Shown here: positions 9,637 through 17,992 of the stretch, piece by piece
Numbering within the stretch: position 1 is the first letter of the stretch
How the letters are laid out: every line of letters begins with the position of its first letter
Assembly: GCF_014653195.1 (NCBI RefSeq)
Contig: NZ_BNAH01000009.1
Location: 1-64,000 of the forward strand
Length of the DNA: 64,000 bases
Source of the DNA: Thalassotalea profundi
GTDB taxonomy: Bacteria; Pseudomonadota; Gammaproteobacteria; Enterobacterales; Alteromonadaceae
Direction: 5' to 3'
The notes under the pieces: model-generated
Database searches by the model: none
The model's input: only the letters and a program-made list of their open reading frames with translations
What the model was told of the DNA's origin: nothing
Position numbers and translations under genes: made by a program

Positions 9637-9676
9637 GACACAGTGACTACAAACAAAGCTGTTTGAAGAGGCTGGC

Positions 9677-9704
9677 ATTATACGAGATATCGTTGCTTGT
9701 GCAA
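9677..9704 (-). promoter_or_regulatory. Sigma-70 promoter of tRNA-Leu
   Basis: On the minus strand, TTGCAC (9704-9699), a 16-base spacer and a perfect TATAAT (9682-9677) lie about 41 bases upstream of the mature tRNA 5' end. Confidence 0.8.
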
Positions 9705-9802
9705 TAGTTTTTCTTAATTTCTCAGCTAACTGATGATTATTTATGCGCTTAACTACTACTTACATGGCTAACTGTATTTTTCAATAATTTAAATATAAAA
9801 CA

Positions 9803-10423
9803 TTAGGGTTTATAAGCTTTAATAAATAAGTCTACTGAAGTGTTGATATGCTCAGTAATCTCTTGATCGGTAATTTTAACATTAGGTATCAATGCCGCTT
9901 TAAAGTGTAAGCGATCTTTGATCATGGCTATCAGCATAAATGCGGCGTAACTACAGTCATCTATAGCCAAGTCACCTTTATTATTCAAATATGCTAAATA
10001 GTCACTTAATGGTGTAATACCGCTCAATGGTCCGCTTTCATATATTAGCTCGCCTACCTCAGGCATTTTAGGTACAACCTGTATGGCTAGTCGATATAAT
10101 GATATTAACGTGTCAGACAAAAGGCCTTGTACAAAGCGTATTGCCATATCTTTAAGTGCTTGGGCAGGCGTTAGCTCGTAATTGATTGACGCTATGATAT
10201 TTATTTGAATGTTTACTTGTTGTTGCATTACAGCTAACAGCAAGCCTTTCTTATTACCAAATTCGTTATAAATAGAACGACGCGATCCACCAGCTTCACT
10301 GATAATCATTTCAAGCGAGGTTTCATCATAGCCTTTTTTGAGAAATAACTTTTGTGAGACCTCAAGGATCAACTTTCCTCTGGCACTTAATTCATTTTTA
10401 CATAGAGCGTTGCAACTGTTCAT
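9803..10423 (-). CDS. TetR/AcrR-family repressor of the adjacent efflux pump
   Basis: The 206-residue protein has an N-terminal TetR helix-turn-helix (about 15-60): the helix ILEVSQKLFLKKGYDETSLE, then IISEAGGSRRSIYNEFGNKKGLL. The rest is a helical ligand-binding and dimerisation domain. It is divergent from an RND efflux operon, and the shared intergenic region holds two identical-arm 16-bp palindromes (10457-10472 and 10483-10498), the usual arrangement for a TetR protein that represses both itself and the pump. The inducing ligand cannot be told from the sequence. The start is the ATG at 10423. Confidence 0.9.
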   Translation of the reverse strand: MNSCNALCKNELSARGKLILEVSQKLFLKKGYDETSLEMIISEAGGSRRSIYNEFGNKKGLLLAVMQQQVNIQINIIASINYELTPAQALKDMAIRFVQGLLSDTLISLYRLAIQVVPKMPEVGELIYESGPLSGITPLSDYLAYLNNKGDLAIDDCSYAAFMLIAMIKDRLHFKAALIPNVKITDQEITEHINTSVDLFIKAYKP

Positions 10424-10456
10424 TTTTGCGTCTATACACTAATATTTGTTGACTTA

Positions 10457-10498
10457 GGTACTACATAGTACCAAAATACTCAGGTACTAAGTAGTACC
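10457..10498. promoter_or_regulatory. Twin palindromic operators for the TetR-family regulator
   Basis: Two copies of GGTACTA-NN-TAGTACC lie at 10457-10472 (spacer CA) and 10483-10498 (spacer AG). Both have perfect 7-bp arms, and their centres are 26 bp apart. They sit 34 bases upstream of the TetR start and 78 bases upstream of the fusion-protein start. Confidence 0.85.
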
Positions 10499-10575
10499 AA
10501 TTGTTATATTTAAATTTTTCATCAAATTTTTGACTACACTTTAACGACGCTGTTAACTTTTTAATTAGGACTTTT

Positions 10576-11676
10576 ATGCGCATTCTATTTATTTTGCTGT
10601 TTACCTTTATGTTAAACGCTTGTAGCGAGCAAGCCGTTACAGCTGAAAAAGCAATACGCCCTATCGCTTGGGTAGAAGTTTCAGAATCAACGATTAAGCA
10701 ATTACGTACTTTGTCAGGGATAGTTGCTCCTGTTGAAGCCACCCAATTAAGTTTTGAAGTGTCGGGGAAAGTTGAAACTGTTGACGTTAGATTAGGAGAT
10801 GCTGTTGAGAAAGGTCAAATATTGTCACAATTAAACCATCGCAATTTCGATTTAAGTTTGCAGTCTGCCCAAGCCCAATTAGATAAAGCTAATTCAGCTC
10901 TATCAGAAGCAAAGAGCTCTTTCGAAAGATACAGCCAATTAATAAAGCAAGGTTTAGTTTCACAGTCAGTTTATGACAACGCACAAGCAAGCTTTGATTC
11001 AAGTAAAAGTGCTGTAGGCGTCGCGCAAGCACAAGTTGATATTGCCAATAAGAATTTACAAGACAGTACATTACGTGCTCCCTACAAAGGAATAATTACT
11101 AAGCGTTTAATTGAACCCTCTCAACAGATCAGTGCAGGCCAAGGTGCATTCGAAATAGAAGGCAATCACGGTTTAGAAGTACATGTTATGGTGCCAGAGA
11201 CATTAATTCGAGAGTTGAAAAAAGATACCATTCTTCCTATTCGTTTCCCTGTATTAGCGCGTGTTGAAATGCAAGGACGAATTACAGAAATAGGCACACG
11301 TGCAGAAACAGCCAATGCTTTTCCTGTAACGGTGATTTTACAAGAAGATAACCCCATGCTTCGTGCTGGCATGACGGCAGAAGTTGATTTTACGTTCGAA
11401 GGTGTTGGCCAAACAGGCTATACCGGCGTAACAGTGGCGGTACCTTTCTCCGCATTACGTGCCGGTATTAATCAAAAAACATATACTTATGTTTATAATC
11501 CCCAAACTCAAACGGTGCATCAACGTGAAGTACAAACTGAAAATGTACTTAATAATATTGCCTTTATTTCTTCAGGTTTAAAAAGTGGGGAGGTTGTTGC
11601 GACTGCTGGTGTAGCCTTTTTAAGGGATGGACAAAAAGTCACTTTATTAGATCAAAAAACACAACGTTTTAATTAA
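10576..11676 (+). CDS. RND efflux periplasmic adaptor (membrane fusion lipoprotein)
   Basis: The 366-residue HlyD/AcrA-type protein has a lipoprotein signal (MRILFILLFTFMLNAC, lipobox LNAC with Cys16). The order of parts is an N-terminal barrel/lipoyl strand (GIVAPVEATQLSFEVSGKV), a coiled-coil hairpin (about 95-155, Ala/Gln/Ser-rich), the second lipoyl half (LRAPYKGIITKRLIEP), then beta-barrel and membrane-proximal domains. It links an inner-membrane RND pump to an outer-membrane channel. The gene is followed after 11 bases by the RND permease, so the two are co-transcribed, and it is divergent from its TetR regulator. No outer-membrane factor gene is in the operon, so a TolC-like protein encoded elsewhere must be shared. 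Confidence 0.93.
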   Translation: MRILFILLFTFMLNACSEQAVTAEKAIRPIAWVEVSESTIKQLRTLSGIVAPVEATQLSFEVSGKVETVDVRLGDAVEKGQILSQLNHRNFDLSLQSAQAQLDKANSALSEAKSSFERYSQLIKQGLVSQSVYDNAQASFDSSKSAVGVAQAQVDIANKNLQDSTLRAPYKGIITKRLIEPSQQISAGQGAFEIEGNHGLEVHVMVPETLIRELKKDTILPIRFPVLARVEMQGRITEIGTRAETANAFPVTVILQEDNPMLRAGMTAEVDFTFEGVGQTGYTGVTVAVPFSALRAGINQKTYTYVYNPQTQTVHQREVQTENVLNNIAFISSGLKSGEVVATAGVAFLRDGQKVTLLDQKTQRFN

Positions 11677-11687
11677 AGGATAGATCA

Positions 11688-14600
11688 ATGAACTTAACCC
11701 AGATCTCCTTTAAGTATCAAAAAACAGTTTTTTTAATTGTTGCCTTATTACTCATTAACGGGGTATTTGCTTATTTTACATTGCCCGCTCAAGAAGATCC
11801 TACCATCACCATCAGAGAAGCAATTGTAGGTACTTATTTTCCAGGTATGTCACCGGAGCGAGTAGAGCAACTCATCACTAAAAAATTAGAAGAAGAAATA
11901 CGTAAAATTCCTGAAGTGAAAGAAATACGTTCACTTTCAACCTCTGGCGCTTCTACTATTCATGTAAAAATTTATGATCGCTATTTTAATTTGGACCAAA
12001 TCTGGCAGGATGTTCGAAATAAAGCCAGTGCAGCTCATAGTAATATGCCAACAGGTACAAGCGAGCCTTTTGTTAATGATCAATTTGGCGATGTATCAGT
12101 TGTTACCTTAGCATTAACGGCAGATGGTTTTGATATGAGTGCGATGTACGATATTGCACAGCATATTCGAGATACGTTATATACAGTAGAAGGTACTAAA
12201 AAAATAGAAATATTAGGGCAATTAGACGAGCGAATATATCTTGAAGCATCGAATGCTCGACTGTCTCAATTAGGTATTTCCCCTAATGAGTTAATTAACG
12301 AACTAAAAAATCAAAATATTATTCGTTCAGGTGGCGAAATAGATACAGGCGCTAAAAGCTTTATTGTTGAGCCCTCTGGCAATTTCAACAATGTCTCAGA
12401 TATTGCTAACACTCATATTAACATTCCAAATTCTGAAGATTTTATTGCCTTAAAAGATATACTCAGTATTAAACGTGATTATATCGATCCACCTGACAAA
12501 CTCGCTTACTTTAATGGTAAGCCTGCTATTTTCTTCGCTATTTCAATGCTTTCAAGAAATAATATTTTAGAATATGCTCCGCGAGTTAAAAGTAAACTAG
12601 AACATATTACCGCAACATTACCTATCGGTTATCAGCTTGATATTGCAACTTACCAAGCTGATCAGGTAGACAAAACCGTTAAAGGCGTTTCAACTAATGT
12701 ATTACAAACATTAGCTATTGTTTTAATTGTAGTTGTTTTATTTTTAGGGGTAAGAACAGGGTTAATTGTTGGTGCAATAGTGCCATTTGTTATGTTAACG
12801 ACACTATCTTTTATGTTGTTTTTTGGCATGAAATTAGAGCGTATGAGTCTAGCCACTCTAATAATTTCATTAGGCTTGCTTGTTGATAATGGAATTGTAA
12901 TTGCCGAAGACTTTAAACGTAGAATTGAAGACGGTATTAGTCGCTATAATGCAATGATAGAGGGTTGCCGAGAACTTGCGGTTCCATTACTTAGCTCTTC
13001 TATAACCACTATTCTATTCTTTTTACCCCTCATGCTTGCCGAACATGTTGCAGGTGAATATACCCGTTCAATTTCATTAGTGATATTAATAACGTTACTT
13101 AGTAGTTGGGTTTTAGCCTTATCGGTTACTCCTCTTCTTTGTTATTACTTTATTAAACCTTCAACAAAAGAAAAACAAAAAGAGTCGGTATTAGATAAAA
13201 TTTACCGAATTTATGAAAAATTTTTACATTGGGTACTAAGATATAAGCTTTTATTTATGAGCTTAATATTGGTGTTATTTATTGGCTCTATTGGTTCAAT
13301 GAAATTCGTCGCTAAGCAATTTTTCCCTGAATCTGACCGTACTCAAATTCTCATGTATATTGATCTACCCAACGGTACATCATCGCGTGAAACCGATCGT
13401 CAAATGAAAGAAATTTTCAAATGGCTAGACAATAAAGACAAGTTCAATTTCATTGATAACTATTCGGGCTACGTTGGTTTTAATGGCCCGCGTTTTGTTT
13501 TGTCTTTAAATCCGGAAGACCCTGCGCACAATAAAGGTTTTATTGTCCTCAATGTAGTTGAAGGTACAGACATAACCAAAAGAGTGCTGGAGCTCGATAA
13601 GCAACTAGAGGCTGAATTTCCTAATATATCTGCACGTGTGAAGAAAATGTTCTTAGGGCCTTCTGATGCTAAAACCATCAAAATTCAAGTTAAAGGCCCT
13701 GATAAAAACGTAATTTATCAAAAAGCCCAGCAAATTATGGATTTACTTCATAAAGTGCCCAACACTATTGATATACGAAATGATTGGGAAAATTTAATTG
13801 TTAAAATTGATGTAAAAATTGACCAACATCGTGCAAAAAGAGCCGGTCTTACCTCAACGGAAATTGCGGATGCTTTGCAAACCTATTTTTCAGGTGCTGA
13901 AATAACTCAGTTCAGGGAAGAAGATGAAATTATTCCAGTTATCTTAAGAGCTGAAGAAGTTGAACGCCATAATTTAGACCGCTTACGTACGCTTAACGTA
14001 TATTCGAATAAAACAGGCAAAGCAGTTCCTTTATTTCAAGTAGCAACTTTTCAACCAGTTAACCAGTTTGCCGTAATACACCATGAAGATATGTTTAGAA
14101 CCATAAGTATCGAAGCACGAAATAACAATATGGCTGCTGAAGACTTACAAGGTATTATTGATGATGAAATTCAAGCACTAGCTGCTGACTTACCTGTTAA
14201 CCATCTGATTGAATACGATGGCGCAATCAAAGAGTCTAAAGCCGCCCAGAAAGCGTTAAGTGCAAGTATGCCAATGGTATTAGGTTTTATTTTAATTTTA
14301 TTAGTCGCCCAGTTTAATTCCTTTAGAAAAGCAGCAGTTATCACGTTAACTATTCCACTTTCTTTTATTGGTGCGGTAATAGGACTACTTGTTATGCAAG
14401 CCCCATTTGGCTTTATGGTAACGCTTGGCTTATATAGCCTAGCAGGCATAATTATTAATAATGCTATTGTATTGATAGATAGGATAAAAATAGAGATTGA
14501 AAGTGGAAAAAGTGAATACCAAGCACTCGTAGATGCTTGCTTAACACGCCTGCGCCCAATAGCAATGACTACAATTACCACGGTAATGGGCTTATTACCG

Positions 14601-14735
14601 TTGATTTTAGGTAAAGATCCATTATTTTATGGCATGGCAAATGTGATTGCCTTTGGTTTAGGTATCGGTACTATTTTAACCCTCGCAGTTGTACCTGTAC
14701 TCTATTGCAGTTTTTATAAAGTACAAAAAAGATAG
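11688..14735 (+). CDS. RND-family multidrug efflux permease (HAE-1 type)
   Basis: The 1015-residue inner-membrane transporter has the duplicated RND layout: TM1 near residues 10-30, a large periplasmic loop, a TM2-6 cluster (about 335-490), TM7 near 525-545, a second periplasmic loop, and TM8-12 (about 850-1010). The TM4 segment GLLVDNGIVIAED carries an Asp (about 400) and further acidic residues that serve as the proton relay in this family. The motif LPAQEDPTITIREAIVGTYFPG near the N-terminus is typical of the subgroup distinct from AcrB proper. It works with the upstream adaptor as a proton-driven exporter; the substrate is unknown. A strong terminator follows. Confidence 0.95.
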   Translation: MNLTQISFKYQKTVFLIVALLLINGVFAYFTLPAQEDPTITIREAIVGTYFPGMSPERVEQLITKKLEEEIRKIPEVKEIRSLSTSGASTIHVKIYDRYFNLDQIWQDVRNKASAAHSNMPTGTSEPFVNDQFGDVSVVTLALTADGFDMSAMYDIAQHIRDTLYTVEGTKKIEILGQLDERIYLEASNARLSQLGISPNELINELKNQNIIRSGGEIDTGAKSFIVEPSGNFNNVSDIANTHINIPNSEDFIALKDILSIKRDYIDPPDKLAYFNGKPAIFFAISMLSRNNILEYAPRVKSKLEHITATLPIGYQLDIATYQADQVDKTVKGVSTNVLQTLAIVLIVVVLFLGVRTGLIVGAIVPFVMLTTLSFMLFFGMKLERMSLATLIISLGLLVDNGIVIAEDFKRRIEDGISRYNAMIEGCRELAVPLLSSSITTILFFLPLMLAEHVAGEYTRSISLVILITLLSSWVLALSVTPLLCYYFIKPSTKEKQKESVLDKIYRIYEKFLHWVLRYKLLFMSLILVLFIGSIGSMKFVAKQFFPESDRTQILMYIDLPNGTSSRETDRQMKEIFKWLDNKDKFNFIDNYSGYVGFNGPRFVLSLNPEDPAHNKGFIVLNVVEGTDITKRVLELDKQLEAEFPNISARVKKMFLGPSDAKTIKIQVKGPDKNVIYQKAQQIMDLLHKVPNTIDIRNDWENLIVKIDVKIDQHRAKRAGLTSTEIADALQTYFSGAEITQFREEDEIIPVILRAEEVERHNLDRLRTLNVYSNKTGKAVPLFQVATFQPVNQFAVIHHEDMFRTISIEARNNNMAAEDLQGIIDDEIQALAADLPVNHLIEYDGAIKESKAAQKALSASMPMVLGFILILLVAQFNSFRKAAVITLTIPLSFIGAVIGLLVMQAPFGFMVTLGLYSLAGIIINNAIVLIDRIKIEIESGKSEYQALVDACLTRLRPIAMTTITTVMGLLPLILGKDPLFYGMANVIAFGLGIGTILTLAVVPVLYCSFYKVQKR

Positions 14736-14743
14736 ATCTGCTA

Positions 14744-14790
14744 GTAACAGCCTAATCATTAAATAACTTAGGCTGTTACCTTATTTTTTA
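14744..14790 (+). terminator. Rho-independent terminator of the RND efflux operon
   Basis: A 12-bp perfect stem (GTAACAGCCTAA/TTAGGCTGTTAC) with a 12-base loop is followed by CTTATTTTTT. Confidence 0.9.
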
Positions 14791-14813
14791 TAACGCACTC
14801 GGATTAATTTTTT

Positions 14814-14847
14814 CTAACCTTTGCTAACCTTAACTAACCTTTGTTAA
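14814..14847. repeat. Short 10-bp-period repeat upstream of the RDD gene
   Basis: CTAACCTT occurs three times at exact 10-base steps (CTAACCTTTG, CTAACCTTAA, CTAACCTTTG), followed by a degenerate TTAAACTG. It lies about 45-75 bases before the RDD start. Face-of-helix periodicity suggests a possible regulator site, but chance slippage is equally possible. Confidence 0.55.
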
Positions 14848-14889
14848 ACTGTGATGACTTATTAAAGGATACTTTTCTGAGGGCAATTA

Positions 14890-15390
14890 ATGCCTACTTT
14901 TGACTATACTCAATTTCCCCGCGCAGGCTTATTTCGAAGGTTAGCTTCTTGGGTTTATGATTTTTTATTAGCTATGGCTGTTTACATGGTAGCCGGTGCA
15001 GTAGGGTTTGCTATTTTTGGTATTTTTTATAAATTAGGATTAATCGATATGAGTGGTCATGAACATCTTATTGAAGTTCAACAGTCATCTCTATTTTATT
15101 CTAGTCTAATTTATCTTTGGAACTTAGCTTGGGTCGCTTACTTCTTTGTGTTTTTCTGGGTGAAGAGTGGACAAACATTAGGCATGAAAGCATGGCGTTT
15201 ACGTTTACAAAATACAGATGGCAGTCTGATCACAAGAAAAACGGCTCTTATGCGCTTATTACCAACATTGTTAGGAATAGGTAATTTTTGGCTAATCATT
15301 GATAGAAAAAACAAACAAAGCTTACAAGACAAAGTGACAAATACTGAAGTGGTGTTATTAAGCCTTGCCGCTAATCGTGGCCGACTTTAA
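14890..15390 (+). CDS. RDD family membrane protein
   Basis: The 166-residue inner-membrane protein has the RDD-family pattern: AGLFRRLASWVYDFLLAMAV with the Arg and Asp residues in TM1, a second helix near residues 60-85 (YLWNLAWVAYFFVFFW), then GQTLGMKAWRLRLQ and a third hydrophobic segment (LLPTLLGIGNFWLIID). RDD proteins are proposed to be transporters or membrane-associated factors; the exact role is unknown. GAGG precedes the ATG at a usable distance. A 10-bp-period CTAACCTT repeat lies upstream. Confidence 0.88.
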   Translation: MPTFDYTQFPRAGLFRRLASWVYDFLLAMAVYMVAGAVGFAIFGIFYKLGLIDMSGHEHLIEVQQSSLFYSSLIYLWNLAWVAYFFVFFWVKSGQTLGMKAWRLRLQNTDGSLITRKTALMRLLPTLLGIGNFWLIIDRKNKQSLQDKVTNTEVVLLSLAANRGRL

Positions 15391-15432
15391 TCATTTATTA
15401 TTAGTAGAGTGAGACTTGAAAACTTAATCTTG

Positions 15433-16056
15433 TTAATCAAAATAGGTTTTTTGATTAACATTGCTATGAAATCTCCAAGCATTATGTATATCGCTTTCAA
15501 CTGTTCTTCCTCTTGAAAGCGCGGGTAAATTATCTAAGCTAAAGTACTCGGCTCCCATAGTTTCAAGACCCGCTTTTAATTCCCCCTCACCTTGAGCTTT
15601 ACAGAGAAAAAATAACTTATAAAAATCAAGAATATCAGGGGTATATTCACCTTTTGCTTTATGCCTAACCGCATATAAATAAGGCACTGTTACTGCGATA
15701 CCCGCCTCTTCAAATATTTCTTTTTCAATATTTTCTGCTGGAGATAAACCAACATCAGCAAAGCCTCCTGGTAAGGTCCATAAACCATCTGATTTTTCCT
15801 GTACCAAGAGGACTTTATTATCTTGAAAAACAGCACCTCTTACATCTACTTTTGGCGTTATGTAGCCTTTTTTTCCTTCACTTATCAACCCTGTAATTAC
15901 ATCAACCGAGGTATTCCCCAAATCAGAAAGAAGCTTTAATGCAATGTCAGAAATCTCACTATAACGCTCTATGTCATACTTATCTTCAGCATAAACAAGT
16001 CCAGTTTCAGCAATAGCTTGAAGCTTTTTAGCATTTGCTAACCAGCTGTTTTCCAT
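15433..16056 (-). CDS. NUDIX hydrolase with N-terminal accessory domain
   Basis: The 207-residue protein has an N-terminal helical domain (about 1-60) like that of the Nudix_hydro_N family, followed by a NUDIX domain with the box GGFADVGLSPAENIEKEI and EEAGI (about 115-140). The Glu usually found before the variable part of the box is Leu, and the usual REx2EE reads KEIFEE, a pattern seen in this subfamily. Members hydrolyse nucleoside-diphosphate-linked compounds such as ADP-ribose; the substrate here is not determined. An 11-bp AT-rich inverted repeat (15432-15459) overlaps the 3' end and may help termination. The VOC-family gene lies just upstream on the same strand. Confidence 0.9.
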   Translation of the reverse strand: MENSWLANAKKLQAIAETGLVYAEDKYDIERYSEISDIALKLLSDLGNTSVDVITGLISEGKKGYITPKVDVRGAVFQDNKVLLVQEKSDGLWTLPGGFADVGLSPAENIEKEIFEEAGIAVTVPYLYAVRHKAKGEYTPDILDFYKLFFLCKAQGEGELKAGLETMGAEYFSLDNLPALSRGRTVESDIHNAWRFHSNVNQKTYFD

Positions 16057-16093
16057 AAATCACTCCAACTTTCGATATTAAGGCAATAGCCTA

Positions 16094-16474
16094 TCAGTTA
16101 CGAATTTCTACACGCCAAGGCGGATTAAGACGGTTATTACCCGCCCAGTAAAGTTTGATTTTATTACCCGATGGATCATGTAATATAGCCTCTCGCCATA
16201 AGTAACTTTGATCTGTGGGTTCTTGATCAAAAACAAAGCCTTTTACTTTTAATCCATTAACTAATTCATCTAATTTTTGATGTTCGAAGTAAATCACAGT
16301 CCCGCCTGACGAAAATTCAGAATCTAATGATAATGAAAAAGTTGAATCGCCGTCAGGGCATTCAAAGCGCGCATAATGCGGAGTATCAACTATTTGAGTA
16401 AAGCCTAAGTCACGGTAAAATTTTGTCGAAACCACCATATCTTTTACCGGTAAGGTTATTTGATTTAAATTCAT
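16094..16474 (-). CDS. VOC (glyoxalase/bleomycin resistance-like) superfamily protein
   Basis: The 126-residue single-module VOC protein has the motifs MNLNQITLPVKDM, STKFYRDLGF at the start and LHDPSGNKIKLYWAG near the end, which carry typical metal-binding positions (Glu/His equivalents). The family includes glyoxalases, dioxygenases and antibiotic-binding proteins. Nothing here fixes the substrate. It is 37 bases upstream of the NUDIX gene on the same strand and probably co-transcribed with it. Confidence 0.87.
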   Translation of the reverse strand: MNLNQITLPVKDMVVSTKFYRDLGFTQIVDTPHYARFECPDGDSTFSLSLDSEFSSGGTVIYFEHQKLDELVNGLKVKGFVFDQEPTDQSYLWREAILHDPSGNKIKLYWAGNNRLNPPWRVEIRN

Positions 16475-16652
16475 GAAATTTCCTTGAGTGGTTATGGCGC
16501 TAATAAAAATTAGCTTAACATAAATAGAGCGCTACACAATTTATATACAACGGTACTTCAAAGTGTATTTCGTACATTAGCGCAGCTAACAGGTTAATCT
16601 TTAAGGGAGAAAAATCCAATAAAGGGCTATACCTAGTGAGGAATTTTGTATT

Positions 16653-16889
16653 TTAATTATTTAAAGTAGCTATCAATATGATTATAAATACGTAGAAAAC
16701 AATTCCTAATAAGCAAGCTAAATTAACCTTTGTAGATTTATGACCTTTATAAGCAGTTAAATCTTTAAACTCTATTTCAAACTTACCGAATGTAAGAACT
16801 TTCAAAAGTAAGCAGCCCGTAGAATAGAAAATAAAACCAACGATTGTTTCAATGAATAACCACGAAAATATTTCTATCACGATACTCAT
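16653..16889 (-). CDS. Small hypothetical membrane protein with two TM segments
   Basis: The 78-residue protein is not recognised. It has two predicted membrane helices (about 8-30, IFSWLFIETIVGFIFYSTG, and 55-75, ACLLGIVFYVFIIILIA) with a charged linker (FEIEFKDLTAYKGHKSTK) between them. It lies 35 bases upstream of lptG's surroundings on the same strand but reads away from a separate start, so membership in that operon is not implied. Coding status is supported by the hydrophobic pattern and a plausible ATG start. Function is unknown. Confidence 0.6.
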   Translation of the reverse strand: MSIVIEIFSWLFIETIVGFIFYSTGCLLLKVLTFGKFEIEFKDLTAYKGHKSTKVNLACLLGIVFYVFIIILIATLNN

Positions 16890-16924
16890 ACTTATCTCTT
16901 TACATTGATTGATGCGGTTAATTA

Positions 16925-17992
16925 TTATTTAACTTTTCGTTTTATTAAATAAATAGCAATGCTAACAAATAATAGACTCGGCGCAATTGCGCCAAATATT
17001 GAGGGTAATTGATATACTAAGCTTAACGAACCAAATACTTCGTTAGTTAAGAAAAATAAAATCCCCGTGCCTACTCCCATCATAATACGAGCCCCCATAG
17101 ATACTGAACGCAAGGGACCAAATATATAAGATAACGCAAGTAATAGCATTACCGCCACTGTAATGGGTTGAACAATCTTACGCCAAAAAGCGAGTTGATA
17201 TCGGCTTGGGTCTTGACCGTTTTCATTAAGGTAATCTAAATAATCGATTAAGCCTCGAATGGATAATGATTCAGGCTTCACAGTTACCACCCCTAATTTG
17301 TCTGGTGTTAGCGTTGAAACCCACTCTTTTTTAGCCAAGGTTTGAGTGGTTACTTTATCTTGTGAAACAAAAGTTTCTTTCACTTGCTGTAATTGCCATG
17401 ACTCTGATAAATAACGAGCACTTTCTGCTGAAAGCCAGCTTGTCATTTTAAGTTGCGAGTCAAAGCGATAAATTTGTATACCTTTTAACGTACCTTTGTC
17501 TTGAACTTCAGCAATATGTACAAAAAAATCACCATCTTTTGCCCAAATACCATTCTTAGCGGAAATTAAGCTACCGCCTGAAAGTGCCTGAGCTTTTATT
17601 TCCCTAGCCGCAGCTTCTCCTGTGGGTGCTAACCATTCACCAATACACATACTCAAAATAACCAGTATTGCTGCAACTTTCATTACTGATTTAATAATAT
17701 TCAAACGAGAAAGCCCTGCCGCTTGCATCACCACTAGTTCGCTGTTGCTTGCCAGCATGCCAATACCAATTAAACCACCAATTAATGCCGACCAAGGAAA
17801 AAAGATTTCAATATCTCTAGGTACAGCATAAAGTACATACAATGCGGCATGAGATAAATCATAATTCCCATTTCCCACAGCTTTCATCTGCTCAACAAAT
17901 TTAATAATACCACTTAAGCTGACGAATACGGCTAAGGTAATAAAAGTGGTTGATGCGACGATGCGGCCAATATAAAGATCTAATATCTTCAT
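16925..17992 (-). CDS. lptG: LPS export ABC transporter permease LptG
   Basis: The 355-residue inner-membrane permease of the LptB2FG complex extracts LPS from the inner membrane and passes it to LptC/LptA. It shows the YjgP/YjgQ family layout: TM1 begins at YIGRIVASTTFITLAVFVS, two further helices follow (including a coupling helix near LSRLNIIKSVMKV), then a periplasmic beta-jellyroll (about 130-260) and three C-terminal helices. Its start overlaps the lptF stop by 4 bases, so the two are translationally coupled. The cognate lptC, lptA and lptB are in the same window at 33.7-35.5 kb. Confidence 0.95.
   Translation of the reverse strand: MKILDLYIGRIVASTTFITLAVFVSLSGIIKFVEQMKAVGNGNYDLSHAALYVLYAVPRDIEIFFPWSALIGGLIGIGMLASNSELVVMQAAGLSRLNIIKSVMKVAAILVILSMCIGEWLAPTGEAAAREIKAQALSGGSLISAKNGIWAKDGDFFVHIAEVQDKGTLKGIQIYRFDSQLKMTSWLSAESARYLSESWQLQQVKETFVSQDKVTTQTLAKKEWVSTLTPDKLGVVTVKPESLSIRGLIDYLDYLNENGQDPSRYQLAFWRKIVQPITVAVMLLLALSYIFGPLRSVSMGARIMMGVGTGILFFLTNEVFGSLSLVYQLPSIFGAIAPSLLFVSIAIYLIKRKVK

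Noticed and set aside
10461..10742. 93-codon minus-strand frame across the efflux operator region
   Set aside because: It runs through the operators and into the adaptor gene on the opposite strand; composition is non-coding.
14171..14581. 136-codon minus-strand open frame inside the RND permease gene
   Set aside because: It is antisense to a well-conserved coding region, lacks a ribosome site and has no recognisable domain.
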